Part shown: one piece after another, positions 53,205-64,000 of the stretch
Layout of the letters: every line of letters begins with the position of its first letter
Numbering within the stretch: the stretch's first letter is position 1
The notes under the pieces: model-generated
What the model was told of the DNA's origin: nothing
Seen by the model: only the letters and a program-made list of their open reading frames with translations
Databases searched by the model: none
Translations under genes and position numbers: made by a program
Assembly: GCA_946965045.2 (NCBI GenBank)
Contig: OX337242.1
Location: 992,001-1,056,000, forward strand
Direction: 5' to 3'
DNA: 64,000 nt
From: Epithemia pelagica
Lineage: Eukaryota; Bacillariophyta; Bacillariophyceae; Surirellales; Surirellaceae

Positions 53205-54007
53205 GACTGTAACTCTCGGGAAAGTCTCGCTATTGGCTCCTAAAAACGGACAACGGACAACGGACGGAACAACCGTTTGTGCTATCCGGAAGGGATCGGA
53301 CATCGGAGTCTTTTTAGAAAGCTCCTCACACAAAAAATTTCGCCCTAGAGTAGGCCACTAGAGTCTAGAGTACAGGTCATTTTTGTGCCAAGCACCAAGT
53401 ACTACCCTCTACGCTAGGTAGTCCATGATCAAATTTCTCTCGTGCCAAGCTAGCCGTTGACAGGGATACATAGAGTTCCAAGAAAGTTCCATCCCCCAAA
53501 TCCCAAACAAGAAGAGCTCGCTTGGGCGCGAACAGGCGCGAACCATTCACATAATCCCACGACTGAAGTCAATTCCACGAAATAGAAAAACTACAGAAAA
53601 AATCAATGTGAACCATAAAGTAGATGATTAAATCCTAGGTCTTCATATCTGTATATTATATATAAATTTCCCATATCGTTGCGGGAAAGACTCCCAATGG
53701 CAGTTGGCGCCATGATTTGAGTTCGACTTGGCTCTGTGATTGGAGGCCTCCAAGCATCGCCTGCGTGCATTGACCTTTCGTGACTTGTCCGAGCGCCGTT
53801 TTGAACACACTTCGCAACGGGGTGTCTGTCCGGCAGTCGAAGTTACTCCACAGTACGGGCATCTACGAGAATCAAACCGCCGTCCCGACTCTCACAAAAT
53901 TTGAGAGCAAGTACAAACCAAACCAGGTCGAACGCTGAACACAACACGCGAATGCTATTCATCTTCCCAGTTTACTGATTTGGATGCTTCGACGAAGCTG
54001 CGGAGGA
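53205..54007. other. intergenic
   Basis: Right flank of the copia element and 5' region of the cyclin gene. A direct repeat acggacaacggacaacggac lies at about 53246-53265. A 68-codon reverse frame at 53656-53862 has no recognisable family and is not called. Confidence 0.5.
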
Positions 54008-55451
54008 ATGGATATGATGAGTCAAGGGACAATTGTTGCTCCAACAACTGGGAATTTCACATTCAAACCAATTCAGGTAGGTGAAAGGTGCCATCAATTC
54101 TGCGTCGCGATCACAGATCAAACAGTCAATAGTCAATGTCGAGGGTTGTACAGATGACCGACAATTTTGGGATGACAGAGATGGCGAATTGATGTTTGCT
54201 CTCTAAGTTCAATTGCTACCAATGGTGATTAACCATTCGCTGTCATTGTGGTTTGGTTTATGGTTCTCCTATCTCATGTATCCTTAAATTTTGCCTAGGC
54301 ATGGGAAAGAGCAGCACCAGTTCAAACTTTCCAAAGAGTTACTAACAGCGGTGTTGAAGAGATAATGGAGTCATCGCCTTTTGGCTTGGAGGTGAGTTCT
54401 TCATTTGCCGCGCCCTGCCCGGATTTCATGTGACATGGTCGATTTCCTGATTCCTAAATTTTTCGACTTCTGTACACAAAAAATGAAACTGGTTGATTCT
54501 AATTACTGTACTGATTTACCTGGAATTTACCGCGTGCTTCCACAATTGTACACAAAATATCTCAATAACATCAATGACTCAACTGTCAATGCTCTTGTTC
54601 CAACGGCAAACGTTACCACAATTCAATGACAACAGGTAAACATTGATGAGGTGCTCAACTTGTCATCTACCGATCTTTATCAAGATATGGGAGAAAGACA
54701 AGAAGACTTTGTATCTCCCACAACATACAACCCCAATGCTCCATATCTTCCATATCGACGGTATCTTGTGGATTGGATGAGCGACGTCGGAGAACAGTTC
54801 AAGCTACATAGCACTACAATTCACGTGGGTGTTCTATACCTTGACAAAATATTCAGAACAGCCGAGATTCCTCGTAGCCAATGGCAGTTGCTTGCCACGG
54901 CCTGCTTGAGTGTTGCTGCGAAATATGAAGAGGCCGAGGAACACTGTCCACCAATTCCCGATCTCCTCCGTGTGACCAAGCTCTCGAATGCGGGCCACAC
55001 GTCTTTATCATTTAGAGAAGGTGAATTAGAGGTGCTACGGCATTTGGGCTGGCGGTTGAGAGCATTTCCAGCTCTCCACGTGACCAACTACTTTCTATGC
55101 AAAGGAGTCTGTTTCGAAGACGATACTTGGCAAGGAAGAGATCTCATTCATAAGATTCCGAGATATGTCAAGAAATATGCCGAGTTCTTCTGCAACCTTA
55201 CCCTACAAGATTATGCATTTCAGCAATACCTTCCCACGAAGCTGGCCGCCGCAGTAATCTTGGCCTCCAGAGTTGCTCTCCAACTGGAGCCGAGGTGGAG
55301 GCCAGAGCTGATACGGCTGACAGGATATGAGGAAGAGGAAATATCCGGGATGTTTCAACATGTGTGGGGCTACTATGAAGAACAGTTTCCCGGACACGGA
55401 TCGAGATCAATTTCACCACGGAGTGTCACTGACACAACAAACGGTTTTTAA
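54008..55451 (+). CDS. cyclin (A/B/J-like cyclin box), three exons
   Basis: Predicted exons are 54008-54076, 54299-54391 and 54636-55451, with phase-0 introns of 222 and 244 bp, giving 325 aa. Exon 1 (MDMMSQGTIVAPTTG) and exon 2 (AWERAAPVQTFQRVTNSG) encode a short N-terminus. Exon 3 holds the cyclin fold: YRRYLVDWMSDVGEQFKLHSTT, a variant of the mitotic-cyclin signature, then LYLDKIF and ATACLSVAAKYEEAEEH with the Lys and Glu that contact the CDK. The second fold follows: LRAFPALHVTNYFL ... YLPTKLAAAVILASRVAL. No destruction box was seen in the N-terminus. It fits the divergent cyclin set of diatoms, and the partner kinase cannot be told. Confidence 0.85.
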
Positions 55452-55976
55452 CTTGTACTATATGTATAGTGTCGAAAGGCACTTGTTCTTTTACTACCAA
55501 CCGTTCTGCTACTCATGGTCGCCATGAAATGAATATTTCGAGTGTGATGTTCTGCATGGAAACGCATTTGCTCTGTTGCGTTCCTTTCTTCTTGCATGGT
55601 AGCAACTCACAGAACATAAAGCAATCAATAGACTTTTATTCAATTCTCTTGTAACAATCAGTCATCCCCTCCCGCCAAAGTTATAGCCATGATGTAGATT
55701 GAAGACAACGCAATTTTGGACTCAAGAGCACAAGAGTACAGCTTTGCAGCAATAGGAAACAGAACAACTAACAACTCAGTAGATAACGTCAAGAGTCAAG
55801 GTTTGTCAGTGACGTGATCACAAACAGATTCACCTATTCCTCACAAATACTAAACTTTTGAAACAAGTGAGGAACTAACATAGCTGACACTGTTATCTTA
55901 TCAATAAACTTCGATCCAGTAACGAATCATTTAAACAAAGCGTCCGTTTCATTCTCATTCTATTCCCTCCTTAGAT
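55452..55976. other. intergenic
   Basis: AT-rich 3' flanks of the cyclin gene and of the hAT-like gene. No gene or clear terminal inverted repeat of a transposon was identified. Confidence 0.5.
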
Positions 55977-58487
55977 CTACAGTATGCCTAGTGTTTCTCC
56001 CCCAAGTTCCCGTAGCTGGTGAAAGTTCTCGTAAAGGAAATGCACGCATTCATCGCCTGTCCCCATTTTACATCGACTGTATATGGCACTGTTATGTGAC
56101 AAACAGAAAGCACGATGAGCGGGTGTGGATGTAGCGTTGATGCACAGGACACGTTGGGCAAGCTGCCAAAGAACCGGGTACATGGATGATCGTGATTCAC
56201 GACCCCACCATTGGCCTATCACATCAGAATCCAATGTAGGTTCCATCCCAACTGCTTCACGATAATGCTCCAACTCAACTTCACAAATGTGTCTCCAATT
56301 ATCTGGATCAAAGTCCACCGATTTCTTTTCGGCTGTCTTCTGAGGCCCTTGATCGTGTTTGTATAACTTCAATAGATCATCTAGTTCCGTGGTCCCACCC
56401 TTTCGGAGCTGCCTTGCCTGTTTTTCTTTAACTGTGTTGTTGTCTTTAATTATTTTCGTCTCAAAAGTCATTTCTGGACCCAAGCGCAGCATTTCCTGCA
56501 GCAAATTTGACCAAATCTGATTCTGAATGTATTCTGGGAAAACAGAAAGCAGTTTGAATCTCGGATCAAGCGCATGTGCCATCAGTATAGCCTTATGAAT
56601 CCGGACTTCTTTGGGTGCGTCATCTACTCTCCTGTCTTCTTCGGAAGACACACCCAAAGGAGAAGCACCGGCTCTGTCCCGAGATGCAAAATTCCCAAAA
56701 AGCTTATCCATCATACTCAACATTTCTTTGGCAATAGTTTTCACATTCGCATTGTTGCTGTCTTCTCTGAATATCGTCTGAAGTTCTTGGTAAATCAGAT
56801 GGGTCACCAAAGGGACGAACGAGGCCGACGGGTTTGACTGGTGTCCCTGTAGCATCTGTTGCGCAAAGCGCAGAGGCCTCAACATAAAGTGAAGTTCTTC
56901 AAGCGCCTCCCACTCTTCTTCGGTCAACCGAGGTGGTCGATTCTCTTTTGTTGTTACGCCTGGCATCCACTTTCGTGACACGTAGGTTGTAATGGCTTCT
57001 CTGAGGCCGAATAATCGTTCGAGCATATTTTGTGTGGACCACCAATTAGTGCTGAGATCTTGTGCGAGATTCTTTAAGGCATCTTTTTCTTCCTCGGATG
57101 CACACGATTGCTTTGCGATCACCATCAACTCATCGTTGGCCTGGATCGATGCTTCGAAATGAGCAATAAGCTTGCGAACCCTGGGAAGAAGGGATTTCTT
57201 TGTCGGTGCTTGTTTCACGTCATGCATAGTGTTGTCGTCGCCAGATCCCGCTTCTACATCAACTCCTTCGTCTTCGACGTCATATTCGCCGCAATCGTTC
57301 CCTGCACCAACCCCAAGTGCACCTTCGAACGCTTTCTTTGCAACAAGGTTAAGCAGATGGTCAAGACATGGAATGTTTTCTGTGTATTTCATTTTCTCAA
57401 TTGATAGACCAAATGCATTGGTCTCGATCTTCCGGTCAGATACATGGTACTTCAATGCAGATCCAAATCCCCAATAGTTGATCCTCGTCGAGAGATCTTT
57501 CATGATAGATGGCCTGATATGCTCTGTTCCTGTTTCTCTTTTAAGTATATAGACAGCTAGCACTGCAGATTCGAGAACATGGTCTTCAATCCATTGCACA
57601 GAGAATGACACATAGGAGAGATTTCGGCGTGAAGTCCAGTGATTTGTTGCTCCACAAAGAGGCTTCCCTCTAATTCTTTGCTTCAAATGCTCTCGCAACT
57701 TTCTGGCAGCGAAATATATACGCTTCGTCAGACTTTGCGTTGTCACTTCAAGTTGGTGGGGGGTGACTGCCGCTACCTTTGTGGATGTAACAGTGGTCTG
57801 AAGCAAATGTTTGTGCCATCGAGATTCAATGTGCGAGAACGGGAGGCCCTCTCCAATAAGGTACATCACCTGAGCCATCGTTTGAACTCGAACTGCGGCG
57901 GCTTTACGATCTGTAGCACGGACAACAGCAGTGCTTGAAGAAGTGGCCTGTGATTTAATTTTGTGTTGTTGTTGTTCTTGTGATGGTTGTGAATAGTTCT
58001 TGGACTTCTTGCTCATGACGAGCAGTTCTTCACTGCGATCTCGTTTCTTTGAAGTGTCTTGTTCTTTTTCTTCCATTTGCTCCTTTACACCTGGATGCCT
58101 GCGCTTGAGATGCGATGAAATGGCACCGGCAGTGCCTGACAGCTTCAAATCCTTGCCACATATGTTGCATACAAACATTTCGGAACCGTCGTCAGCAAAA
58201 TATGTGTGAACGGCTTGCCACGCCACGGCCTCTCTTTTAGACCCTGGAATGTATAAGGTTACTCCTGCACCCTTCTTCCCACTTTTCCAATCAGAGTGTA
58301 CTACCGTCACGTCTTTGACGATCCCCGAACTACTGTCTTCGACAACTGTGACGCCAAACTCTGTACGACTTTCAATGGTGGCTTTGGAGTGATATCCAGT
58401 GGCGATATCCAATTCGGACTGAGGCGTAGATTCTTTGTCATAGCTGATCAAAGGTGTTCTGTAATCTATGTCATGAGAATCGCACAT
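55977..58487 (-). CDS. hAT-like transposase or domesticated hAT protein with BED zinc finger
   Basis: An uninterrupted 836-codon frame from MCDSHDIDY; the frame also has an ATG at 58532. A BED-type finger (CNICGKDLKLSGTAGAISSHLKRRHPG, quoted in part: CNICG...SSHLKRRH) binds DNA. The hAT core is recognisable: YVSFSVQWIEDHVLESAVLA, CLDHLLNLVAKKAFE, STNWWSTQNMLERLFGLREA with the conserved Trp-Ser-Thr/Ser box, and RPPRLTEEEWEALEELHFML. The C-terminal dimerisation region includes DVIGQWWGRES, YPVLWQLAQRVLCINATSTPAHRAFCL. All parts are in order with no stop. Short terminal inverted repeats and 8-bp target duplications were not found by eye, so an active element or a host gene derived from one are both possible. 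Confidence 0.8.
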   Translation of the reverse strand: MCDSHDIDYRTPLISYDKESTPQSELDIATGYHSKATIESRTEFGVTVVEDSSSGIVKDVTVVHSDWKSGKKGAGVTLYIPGSKREAVAWQAVHTYFADDGSEMFVCNICGKDLKLSGTAGAISSHLKRRHPGVKEQMEEKEQDTSKKRDRSEELLVMSKKSKNYSQPSQEQQQHKIKSQATSSSTAVVRATDRKAAAVRVQTMAQVMYLIGEGLPFSHIESRWHKHLLQTTVTSTKVAAVTPHQLEVTTQSLTKRIYFAARKLREHLKQRIRGKPLCGATNHWTSRRNLSYVSFSVQWIEDHVLESAVLAVYILKRETGTEHIRPSIMKDLSTRINYWGFGSALKYHVSDRKIETNAFGLSIEKMKYTENIPCLDHLLNLVAKKAFEGALGVGAGNDCGEYDVEDEGVDVEAGSGDDNTMHDVKQAPTKKSLLPRVRKLIAHFEASIQANDELMVIAKQSCASEEEKDALKNLAQDLSTNWWSTQNMLERLFGLREAITTYVSRKWMPGVTTKENRPPRLTEEEWEALEELHFMLRPLRFAQQMLQGHQSNPSASFVPLVTHLIYQELQTIFREDSNNANVKTIAKEMLSMMDKLFGNFASRDRAGASPLGVSSEEDRRVDDAPKEVRIHKAILMAHALDPRFKLLSVFPEYIQNQIWSNLLQEMLRLGPEMTFETKIIKDNNTVKEKQARQLRKGGTTELDDLLKLYKHDQGPQKTAEKKSVDFDPDNWRHICEVELEHYREAVGMEPTLDSDVIGQWWGRESRSSMYPVLWQLAQRVLCINATSTPAHRAFCLSHNSAIYSRCKMGTGDECVHFLYENFHQLRELGGETLGIL

Positions 58488-59176
58488 TTTCCTTTCAATC
58501 CTTTGTGTTGAAAAATGGAAATTAATGAGCAATTCAGTAGCGGAAGGGGATTTCAGTGGCAGAAAGCATTCCCCGGGATGATGGCAATTGCTCGATTCCC
58601 TTGCTGCTTCTCGGTGACAGATGCAACGAATGTGAGCTCAGCTCCCAACGTTAGCCTCCCAACGTTAGCCTCCCGGGTGACAGGGAAATGACAACCAGGC
58701 GTGCGGGAAAGTGAAATTAAAAGGATATTCAAACAAGATTCGAATGAAGCAAAGATGGAGAGTATCAAAAATTCCTGGACTCCCCCACTTCTCTGCTAGT
58801 AAAAAGTTGGAGTGATCTACCCGCCACCCGCCAACACGAAGGGAAAGGAAAAAGGAGTTACGCTGTTAGTCATGAGTATGAGAGAGTACCTACTAGAGCA
58901 AACATCAGTTTATCACGAAATGGAACCTGTCTCGGGGCTCATGGTGATGATGGATGATACTAGAGGGGAGTATCAACGAATAGGACATCCCAGAACTCTC
59001 CTTCTGACAGGTTCATTTTTTCCAGGTGACCTCACAGTAGCACAACACATAGCAGTTCATCGTTCGAATGCTCGGTTCGTTAATCATTCGGCACAGGGAA
59101 GGACTCCGCTCCTTCTCACTGTGATGTGGGGAAAGAAGGGGCGACGATATACGTAGTGACCAGAATCCGGCACTAG
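58488..59176. other. intergenic
   Basis: Flank of the hAT-like gene. A 14-bp tandem duplication, ccaacgttagcctc, lies at about 58636-58675. A 114-codon forward frame at 58812-59156 has no family pattern and is not called. Confidence 0.45.
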
Positions 59177-60100
59177 CTAGTGTTGGTAAAAGCTATCATA
59201 AAATCCGTTCCTTGTGAAACCTCCATCCACTGATATGACTTGCCCCGTGATATAGCCCGCTGCCGGGAGACAGAGAAAAGCCACCAGTGAAGCTACTTCC
59301 TCTGGTTCTCCAACTCGCCCCATTGGTGTACGCGACACGACAGCTTGATTGTATTTCGGATCTTTCAATACTTGCTGTGCTAGTTCCGTTTTGATATACC
59401 ATGGGGCAACGCAATTCACCCGAATACCATCCAAGCCCCATTCGCAAGCCCAATTACCAGTCAACTGGTTCATTGCTGCTTTGGTCAAGGCGTAAACGGA
59501 ACCGCTCTTCATGCAAGTGACACCTGCAACACTTCCAATATTCACGACACTACTCGTCCGCAGCTGTGAGGAAGCCCCTTCTCCCCGTTTCAAAAACGGA
59601 TGCAACGAAGACGTTATTTCAAACATTGAGACCAAGTTTGTTCGCATAATTTTGTCAAATTCCTCGGGTGTGTATGCCACGGACGGTTTTCTAATGTTGG
59701 TGCCAACATTATTGATCAAGATGTCGAGATTCGGCAGTGTGTCGACATCTGCCGTTTTCTTTGCTTCAAGCCATGACACCACCTTTTGCCTCAAGATTTC
59801 TCGTCCTTCTCTTGTGGAAACATCCGCTTCCACACCGTCAACATCCCAACCATTTTCATCTCTCCACTTTGACAAGCACTTCTCTAGTTCGGAACCATTT
59901 CTACTGCACGTTAACACCCGTACGCCCCACACTCCAGCAAGTTCTCTGACAACGGCCTGCCCAATCCCTTTGGTGCCTCCGGTTACGACAGCTGTTGTAG
60001 GTGACGGAAATCTCCAGAGCTCATTAGAAGGAGAAGCTGATTGGACGTAAAAGAAGAAAGCAGCCAGAAGCAAGAGCACCACATCGCTCTTTCGATTCAT
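59177..60100 (-). CDS. short-chain dehydrogenase/reductase, tropinone-reductase-like
   Basis: Single exon, 307 aa. It starts [22 protein letters not shown], a signal peptide or anchor. The NAD(P)-binding motif is [17 protein letters not shown], followed by Ser/Arg in TCSRNGSE, which suggests NADPH. The NNAG motif is NNVGTN, as in tropinone reductases. Catalytic residues: Ser in [11 protein letters not shown], Tyr and Lys in [13 protein letters not shown]. The C-terminus has [27 protein letters not shown] and [11 protein letters not shown]. It should reduce or oxidise a carbonyl/alcohol in the secretory pathway or, in diatoms, possibly the plastid. 'Tropinone' reflects family name only; a natural alkaloid substrate is not implied. 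Confidence 0.9.
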   Translation of the reverse strand: MNRKSDVVLLLLAAFFFYVQSASPSNELWRFPSPTTAVVTGGTKGIGQAVVRELAGVWGVRVLTCSRNGSELEKCLSKWRDENGWDVDGVEADVSTREGREILRQKVVSWLEAKKTADVDTLPNLDILINNVGTNIRKPSVAYTPEEFDKIMRTNLVSMFEITSSLHPFLKRGEGASSQLRTSSVVNIGSVAGVTCMKSGSVYALTKAAMNQLTGNWACEWGLDGIRVNCVAPWYIKTELAQQVLKDPKYNQAVVSRTPMGRVGEPEEVASLVAFLCLPAAGYITGQVISVDGGFTRNGFYDSFYQH

Positions 60101-60780
60101 GCCTGATTGGTATACTTAGTGGTGTTCCACTAAAAAAGATCTTCCAACTAATATGCAGTACCTGTTAGAGCTTGATCAGTCATTATGTTTCATCGATACA
60201 CCAGAAAATCGATCCCCAAATCCAGCGGGTGGTGAAGGTGGACCGGTGTCGTGCGACTGATATAATTTCCGGTGGGTAGTCTACCCGTGCTACGATAAAG
60301 AGCTAGGGCAGCACCAGCGCAACGGCATTTCCACCATTGCGCGAATGCCAAATGATCAAACTATCTATCATGCATATGGAATAAAACCGGAGACTCTTAA
60401 AGGTCGTTTGGTTTCCGCCTCTAAGTTGTGGTTGTTGAAGGGAAAGAATGGCCATTGAATCTGAAAGGTCAAAATAGCCGTGCATGCGTTAAAGCAGTCT
60501 TCAGCGGTAAACATTCTTGTGATCATCGTCAAGAGCATGGCGTTGCTATCGTTATTGATAAGAGAGCCGGAGTGGTGTGTTTATCGAAGCTGGTATTTGT
60601 TTACGGAAGACTTGAGAGGCTTCGAGTGACAGCGTTTGACAATCGTTGTTTGTTATATTTTTCACCTGAGAGTATCAATTGAGCGAATCAATGCGTGATA
60701 AAAAGATGGCCAAAACCGTCATGCGGACGTTCAACAAGCGGGCCATACGAACAACCAGCTTACTTCGCAAAAGAGGGCGA
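60101..60780. other. intergenic
   Basis: Upstream of the SDR (-) and downstream of the HMG-box gene (-). Short frames at 60303-60485 and 60428-60682 have no family. No repeat was recognised. Confidence 0.45.
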
Positions 60781-61663
60781 TTATTTCGTTCTAGCCACGT
60801 ACTCATCGAGTTCACGGAGATACCTTTCTCGGTCTTCCTTCGCCCTGTTGATGTACACAAGCTTCGCTTCTTCGGGAAGCTCCCGATATCTAACCGCCAT
60901 GACCTTGGCTATGTCTCCAAACGTCGCATCGGGATTCTCTTTAATGATTCGTTCTCTATTTTCAGCTGAAAAAAAGAGGAAAGCAGTCATGTTTTCTGGA
61001 GTCAAGCAAGAAAGGGAAGGTTAGCCCCGTTATTATCAGAAGGCAAAAATTGACAAAGATAATAAACAACACTCAATGCCATGATGCTTACTTCGCGGAG
61101 AAGCCCCGTCTTTTAAGTTTTTTCCCGTCGTTGCACCTGCTAATTTATATTTCTTCATCTCTTCCACAAAGTTTATGCCACTCTCAAACACCTTTCTATC
61201 CCATTCTTCTCGCTCACTATCCGACAGGGCTTTGAATTCCTGCATAAGAGCTTCAGCCTATAAAACATGAGCGACATAACCAGTGGTACTTTGACAAACG
61301 GGTATCATCGACGTACCACCATGCCAAATTCTTCGTTCTTCAACTTTTGTTGTACACGATCCCGATTGTCTCTAGCATAGAGAAAGAACGCAGCCATCCC
61401 TTTCTTGATCGACACTGAATACTGATGAAAAGCATAAAAAGTGAGCTTTCAAAGAAACAAAACGAGGCCGAAACGAGCATTGATGTTACACTTACGGTAA
61501 CTGAAAAGAGCCGTGGTTCACGTGGCCGTTTTCCATTTTCGTTCGTTGTCGTATGGCTCGATTCTCCGTCATCTTCTTTCTTCCCCTGATCGTCATCTTC
61601 ACCGTCCTCTCTTGGTTTGCCGGTGGCATCCTCATCCAATCTGTGTTCCTCGCTGGGACGCAT
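60781..61663 (-). CDS. two-HMG-box protein, four exons
   Basis: Predicted exons (complement) are 61496-61663, 61317-61421, 61092-61257 and 60781-60995, with introns of 74, 59 and 96 bp, giving 217 aa. Exon 1 is an acidic, disordered N-terminus (MRPSEEHRLDEDATGK). Exons 2-3 encode a first, divergent HMG box (IKKGMAAFFLYARDNRDRVQQ ... MQEFKALSDSEREEWDRK). The last exon holds a standard box (KNMTAFLFFSAENRERIIKE ... GDIAKVMAVRYRELPEEAK). Tandem boxes are the plan of HMGB proteins, which bend DNA without strong sequence preference. The long acidic tail of animal HMGB1 is absent; acidity sits at the N-terminus instead. Each splice junction falls at an in-frame GT-AG pair that rebuilds the box. Confidence 0.85.
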
Positions 61664-62022
61664 GATGTTCTACAAGCAAATTGACCTTCGACCTTGATTG
61701 CTTGTCCGTTGCGAGATGAGGTGAGAGGTGAGTCTTGTGTCTTGACTCTTGACAGACAGTTTTGTGTGCGGAGGATGGGCGGATTTGTCGACAAAACTAT
61801 GTAGTATGCAATGTGCTGTACCAATGTCTACTCTATTACAGACAGTTGAATGGTAGATGAAAATACTATGAACTTTGTTGTAGGTCTTACGAATGATGGA
61901 ATTCGAAACACGGTTCGAATCATTCGTGATTCGTGATTCGTGATTCGTGACAGTCAGTGGGATCATTTGCGATTCTCTCGTGGGTTTCCCATTAGTTTTG
62001 TACAGGATCTTTTCGATGCACG
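61664..62022. promoter_or_regulatory. divergent intergenic region (HMG-box - and aminopeptidase +)
   Basis: 359 bases between two divergent genes, so both promoters should lie here. At 61922-61950 the heptamer attcgtg is repeated four times head to tail, about 75 bases before the aminopeptidase start, and a related cgaatcattcg palindrome precedes it. The repeat may be a binding site cluster or chance. Confidence 0.45.
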
Positions 62023-64000
62023 ATGTTAACACCGCCAGCAGCAGAAGAAACCAAAACCGAGGATGCTCCTGTGGAGATCTTTCGTAAGGACTATACACCA
62101 CTGCCATTCACAGTGTCGACCGTTCGATTGGATTTTGACATTTACGAAGGCCGGACGGTCGTAACTACCGAGATGAAACTTGTCTCGAATCCAAACTTCT
62201 CTTCTGAAAGTGGGTCGGGAGAACTTGTATTGGATGGTGATGAAACGTGCGTGACACTCAAGAGTCTCTCCATGGATTCCATGGATGGAGTAGATCTTAA
62301 GGAGGGAACGGATTACACCTTGAGTCCAGGCAAGTTGACCCTTCTTGCACCCAAGGACGGCGCATGGATTAAGAGTGTCGTGGAAATTGTCCCAGAAGAG
62401 AATACTCAGTTGAGTGGTTTGTATCGTGCATCCACAAGTCCCATGTACTGTACCCAGTGCGAGGCCACGGGCTTTCGACGTATCACCTATTTCCCGGATC
62501 GTCCCGATAACATGAGTACCTATGAACGCGTCCAGTTGACAGCGAATGCCGAAAACTTCCCTGTGCTCTTGTCCAATGGCAACCTCGTTGAAAAGGGTGT
62601 CTCTCCGGACGACGACAGTCGTCACTATGCTGTGTGGAGTGATCCTTTTCCCAAGCCATCCTACTTGTTTGCCGCTGTTGCTGGTAACTTGAAAAGTATT
62701 CAAGATGAGTATGTCACCACTTCAGGAAACAAGGTTCATTTGGAAATTTATTCTGAACCCAATGCCGTCCACAAACTTCAATATGCCATGGATTCATTGA
62801 AACGAAGTATGAAATGGGATGAAGACCGATTTGGATTGGAATACGATTTGGGAATCTTTAATATCGTTGCCATATCTGATTTCAACATGGGAGCCATGGA
62901 AAACAAGGGTCTGAATGTGTTCAACACTGCCTTCGTGTTGGCAGATCAAAAGACCGCCACTGACGCTGACTTTGAACGTGTGGAAGGAGTGATTGGACAT
63001 GAAGTACGTATTAACATGAAACGTTGGGATTCTTTTCATGGTCACATATTTGAACTTTGCTCATTTGTTTTTCCATAGTACTTCCACAATTGGACAGGAA
63101 ATCGCGTTACTTGCCGAGATTGGTTTCAACTTACATTGAAAGAAGGATTGACAGTTTTCAGAGACCAAGAATTTTCAGCTGATATGAATTCTCGACCAGT
63201 TGTACGCATCCAAAATGTACGTCTGTTGCGTGGACACCAGTTCGCTGAAGATGCAGGTCCAATGTCCCACCCCATTCGTCCGGACTCGTATATTTCGATG
63301 GACAATTTTTACACGTCCACGGTTTACAAAAAAGGTGCCGAAGTCATTCGTATGTATCAGACAATCCTGGGTGTGGAAGGCTTTAACAAGGGCATGAAGC
63401 TTTATTTCCAACGCCATGATGGAACAGGTGTAACATGCGATGATTTCTTGGCCGCCATGGCCGACGCTAACGGCGTCGATTTGTCGCAATTCTCTCTTTG
63501 GTATAACACGGCTGGTACTCCCGCGGTCACGTATTCGTCCGATTACAAGGATGGATCGTTTAAGTTGACTCTCTCGCAGAAGAGCCTCAGCAAATCTCCG
63601 ATGCATATTCCCATTTCCTTTGGTCTTCTTGACAAAGCCACCGGGGAAGAAGTGGTGCCAACTACTGTCTTGGATTTGAAGCAAGCCACTCAAACATTCA
63701 CCTTTGATGGCCTGAAGGGGGATGTTGTCCCCTCGATATTGAGAGAGTTTTCAGCTCCTATCAAATTTGCACCTGAGTCAGGTGATGTAGACGAAGAGTG
63801 GTTGGCGTTTTTGGCCGCCAATGATACGGATGGATTCAACCGATGGGAGTCAGGGCAAAAACTGTACTCTTCGCTTATTTTCCAAACTTTGGAAGGCCGT
63901 GTGTCTGAAAAGACTACGGAATACGTCTATGAGGCCTTTGGTCGAGCCTTGGCGGATAAGGAGACATCCGACTTTTCAATCCAGGCCTACAACATGATAA
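62023..64000 (+). CDS. M1 alanyl aminopeptidase, PepN type, partial at the right edge
   Basis: Predicted exons are 62023-63003 and 63079 to beyond 64000 (75-bp intron GTACGT...CCATAG); 634 codons are visible. The N-terminal beta domain begins RKDYTPLPFTVSTVRLDFD, as in bacterial PepN. The substrate motif GAMEN is in FNMGAMENKGLNVFNTAFV. The zinc site is [20 protein letters not shown], with the downstream Glu in LTLKEGLTVFRDQEF. The intron lies between HE and YFH, inside the zinc motif. The catalytic Tyr region is YTSTVYKKGAEVIRMYQT. The C-terminal domain is only partly in the window. It removes neutral and basic residues from peptide N-termini. No clear signal peptide precedes the domain, so the protein may be cytosolic. 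Confidence 0.95.

Overview
The window looks like nuclear DNA of a diatom, probably a pennate one. This is inferred from the mix of content, not from a marker gene. Host genes lie close together on both strands and carry few, short GT-AG introns (about 70-250 bp). Several protein families are typical of diatoms: a TPR protein, divergent cyclins, a protein carrying the 'CP..KKPGD' domain, and a PC-esterase-like membrane protein. There are also Ty1/copia, DIRS-like and hAT-like elements. No plastid, mitochondrial, rRNA or tRNA gene was recognised.

Positions 1-29,300 form a gene-dense host block. In order: a TPR protein (partial, -), a PB1-ZZ-UBA autophagy-receptor-like protein (-), a lysine-rich nuclear-type protein with the diatom CP..KKPGD domain (-), a CHTOP-like mRNA-export factor (+), a WW-cyclin fusion (+), a secretory prolyl-4-hydroxylase with a VHL-like beta domain (-), a C1D/Rrp47-like exosome cofactor (+), a REB1/TTF1-like Myb protein (-), signal peptide peptidase (+), Nop16 (-), a PC-esterase/NXPE-like membrane protein (+), a GPI-type Cys-rich surface protein (-), a ZIP metal transporter (+) and a PHD/extended-PHD chromatin protein (-). 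Three of these (C1D, REB1/TTF1, Nop16) belong to ribosome and rRNA production. They are neighbours but not an operon.

Positions 30,000-53,200 are an island of mobile and repetitive DNA. It holds a large transposase-like gene interrupted by one in-frame TAG, a DIRS-related repeat remnant, a small element with inverted tandem arrays of a 10-bp unit, and a roughly 420-bp array of a 20-bp palindromic unit. Next come an 8-kb DIRS-like tyrosine-recombinase retroelement (gag, RT, RNase H, YR; all -) and a 9.5-kb copia element whose 376-bp LTRs differ at one base by eye. The long ORFs in this island are broken mainly by single in-frame stops, not by indels.

Positions 53,200-64,000 return to host genes: a three-exon cyclin (+), an hAT/BED transposase-like gene (-), a tropinone-reductase-like SDR (-), a two-HMG-box protein in four exons (-) and a PepN-type M1 aminopeptidase that runs off the right edge (+). 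Exon boundaries were worked out by hand from reading frame and GT/AG sites, so they are predictions.
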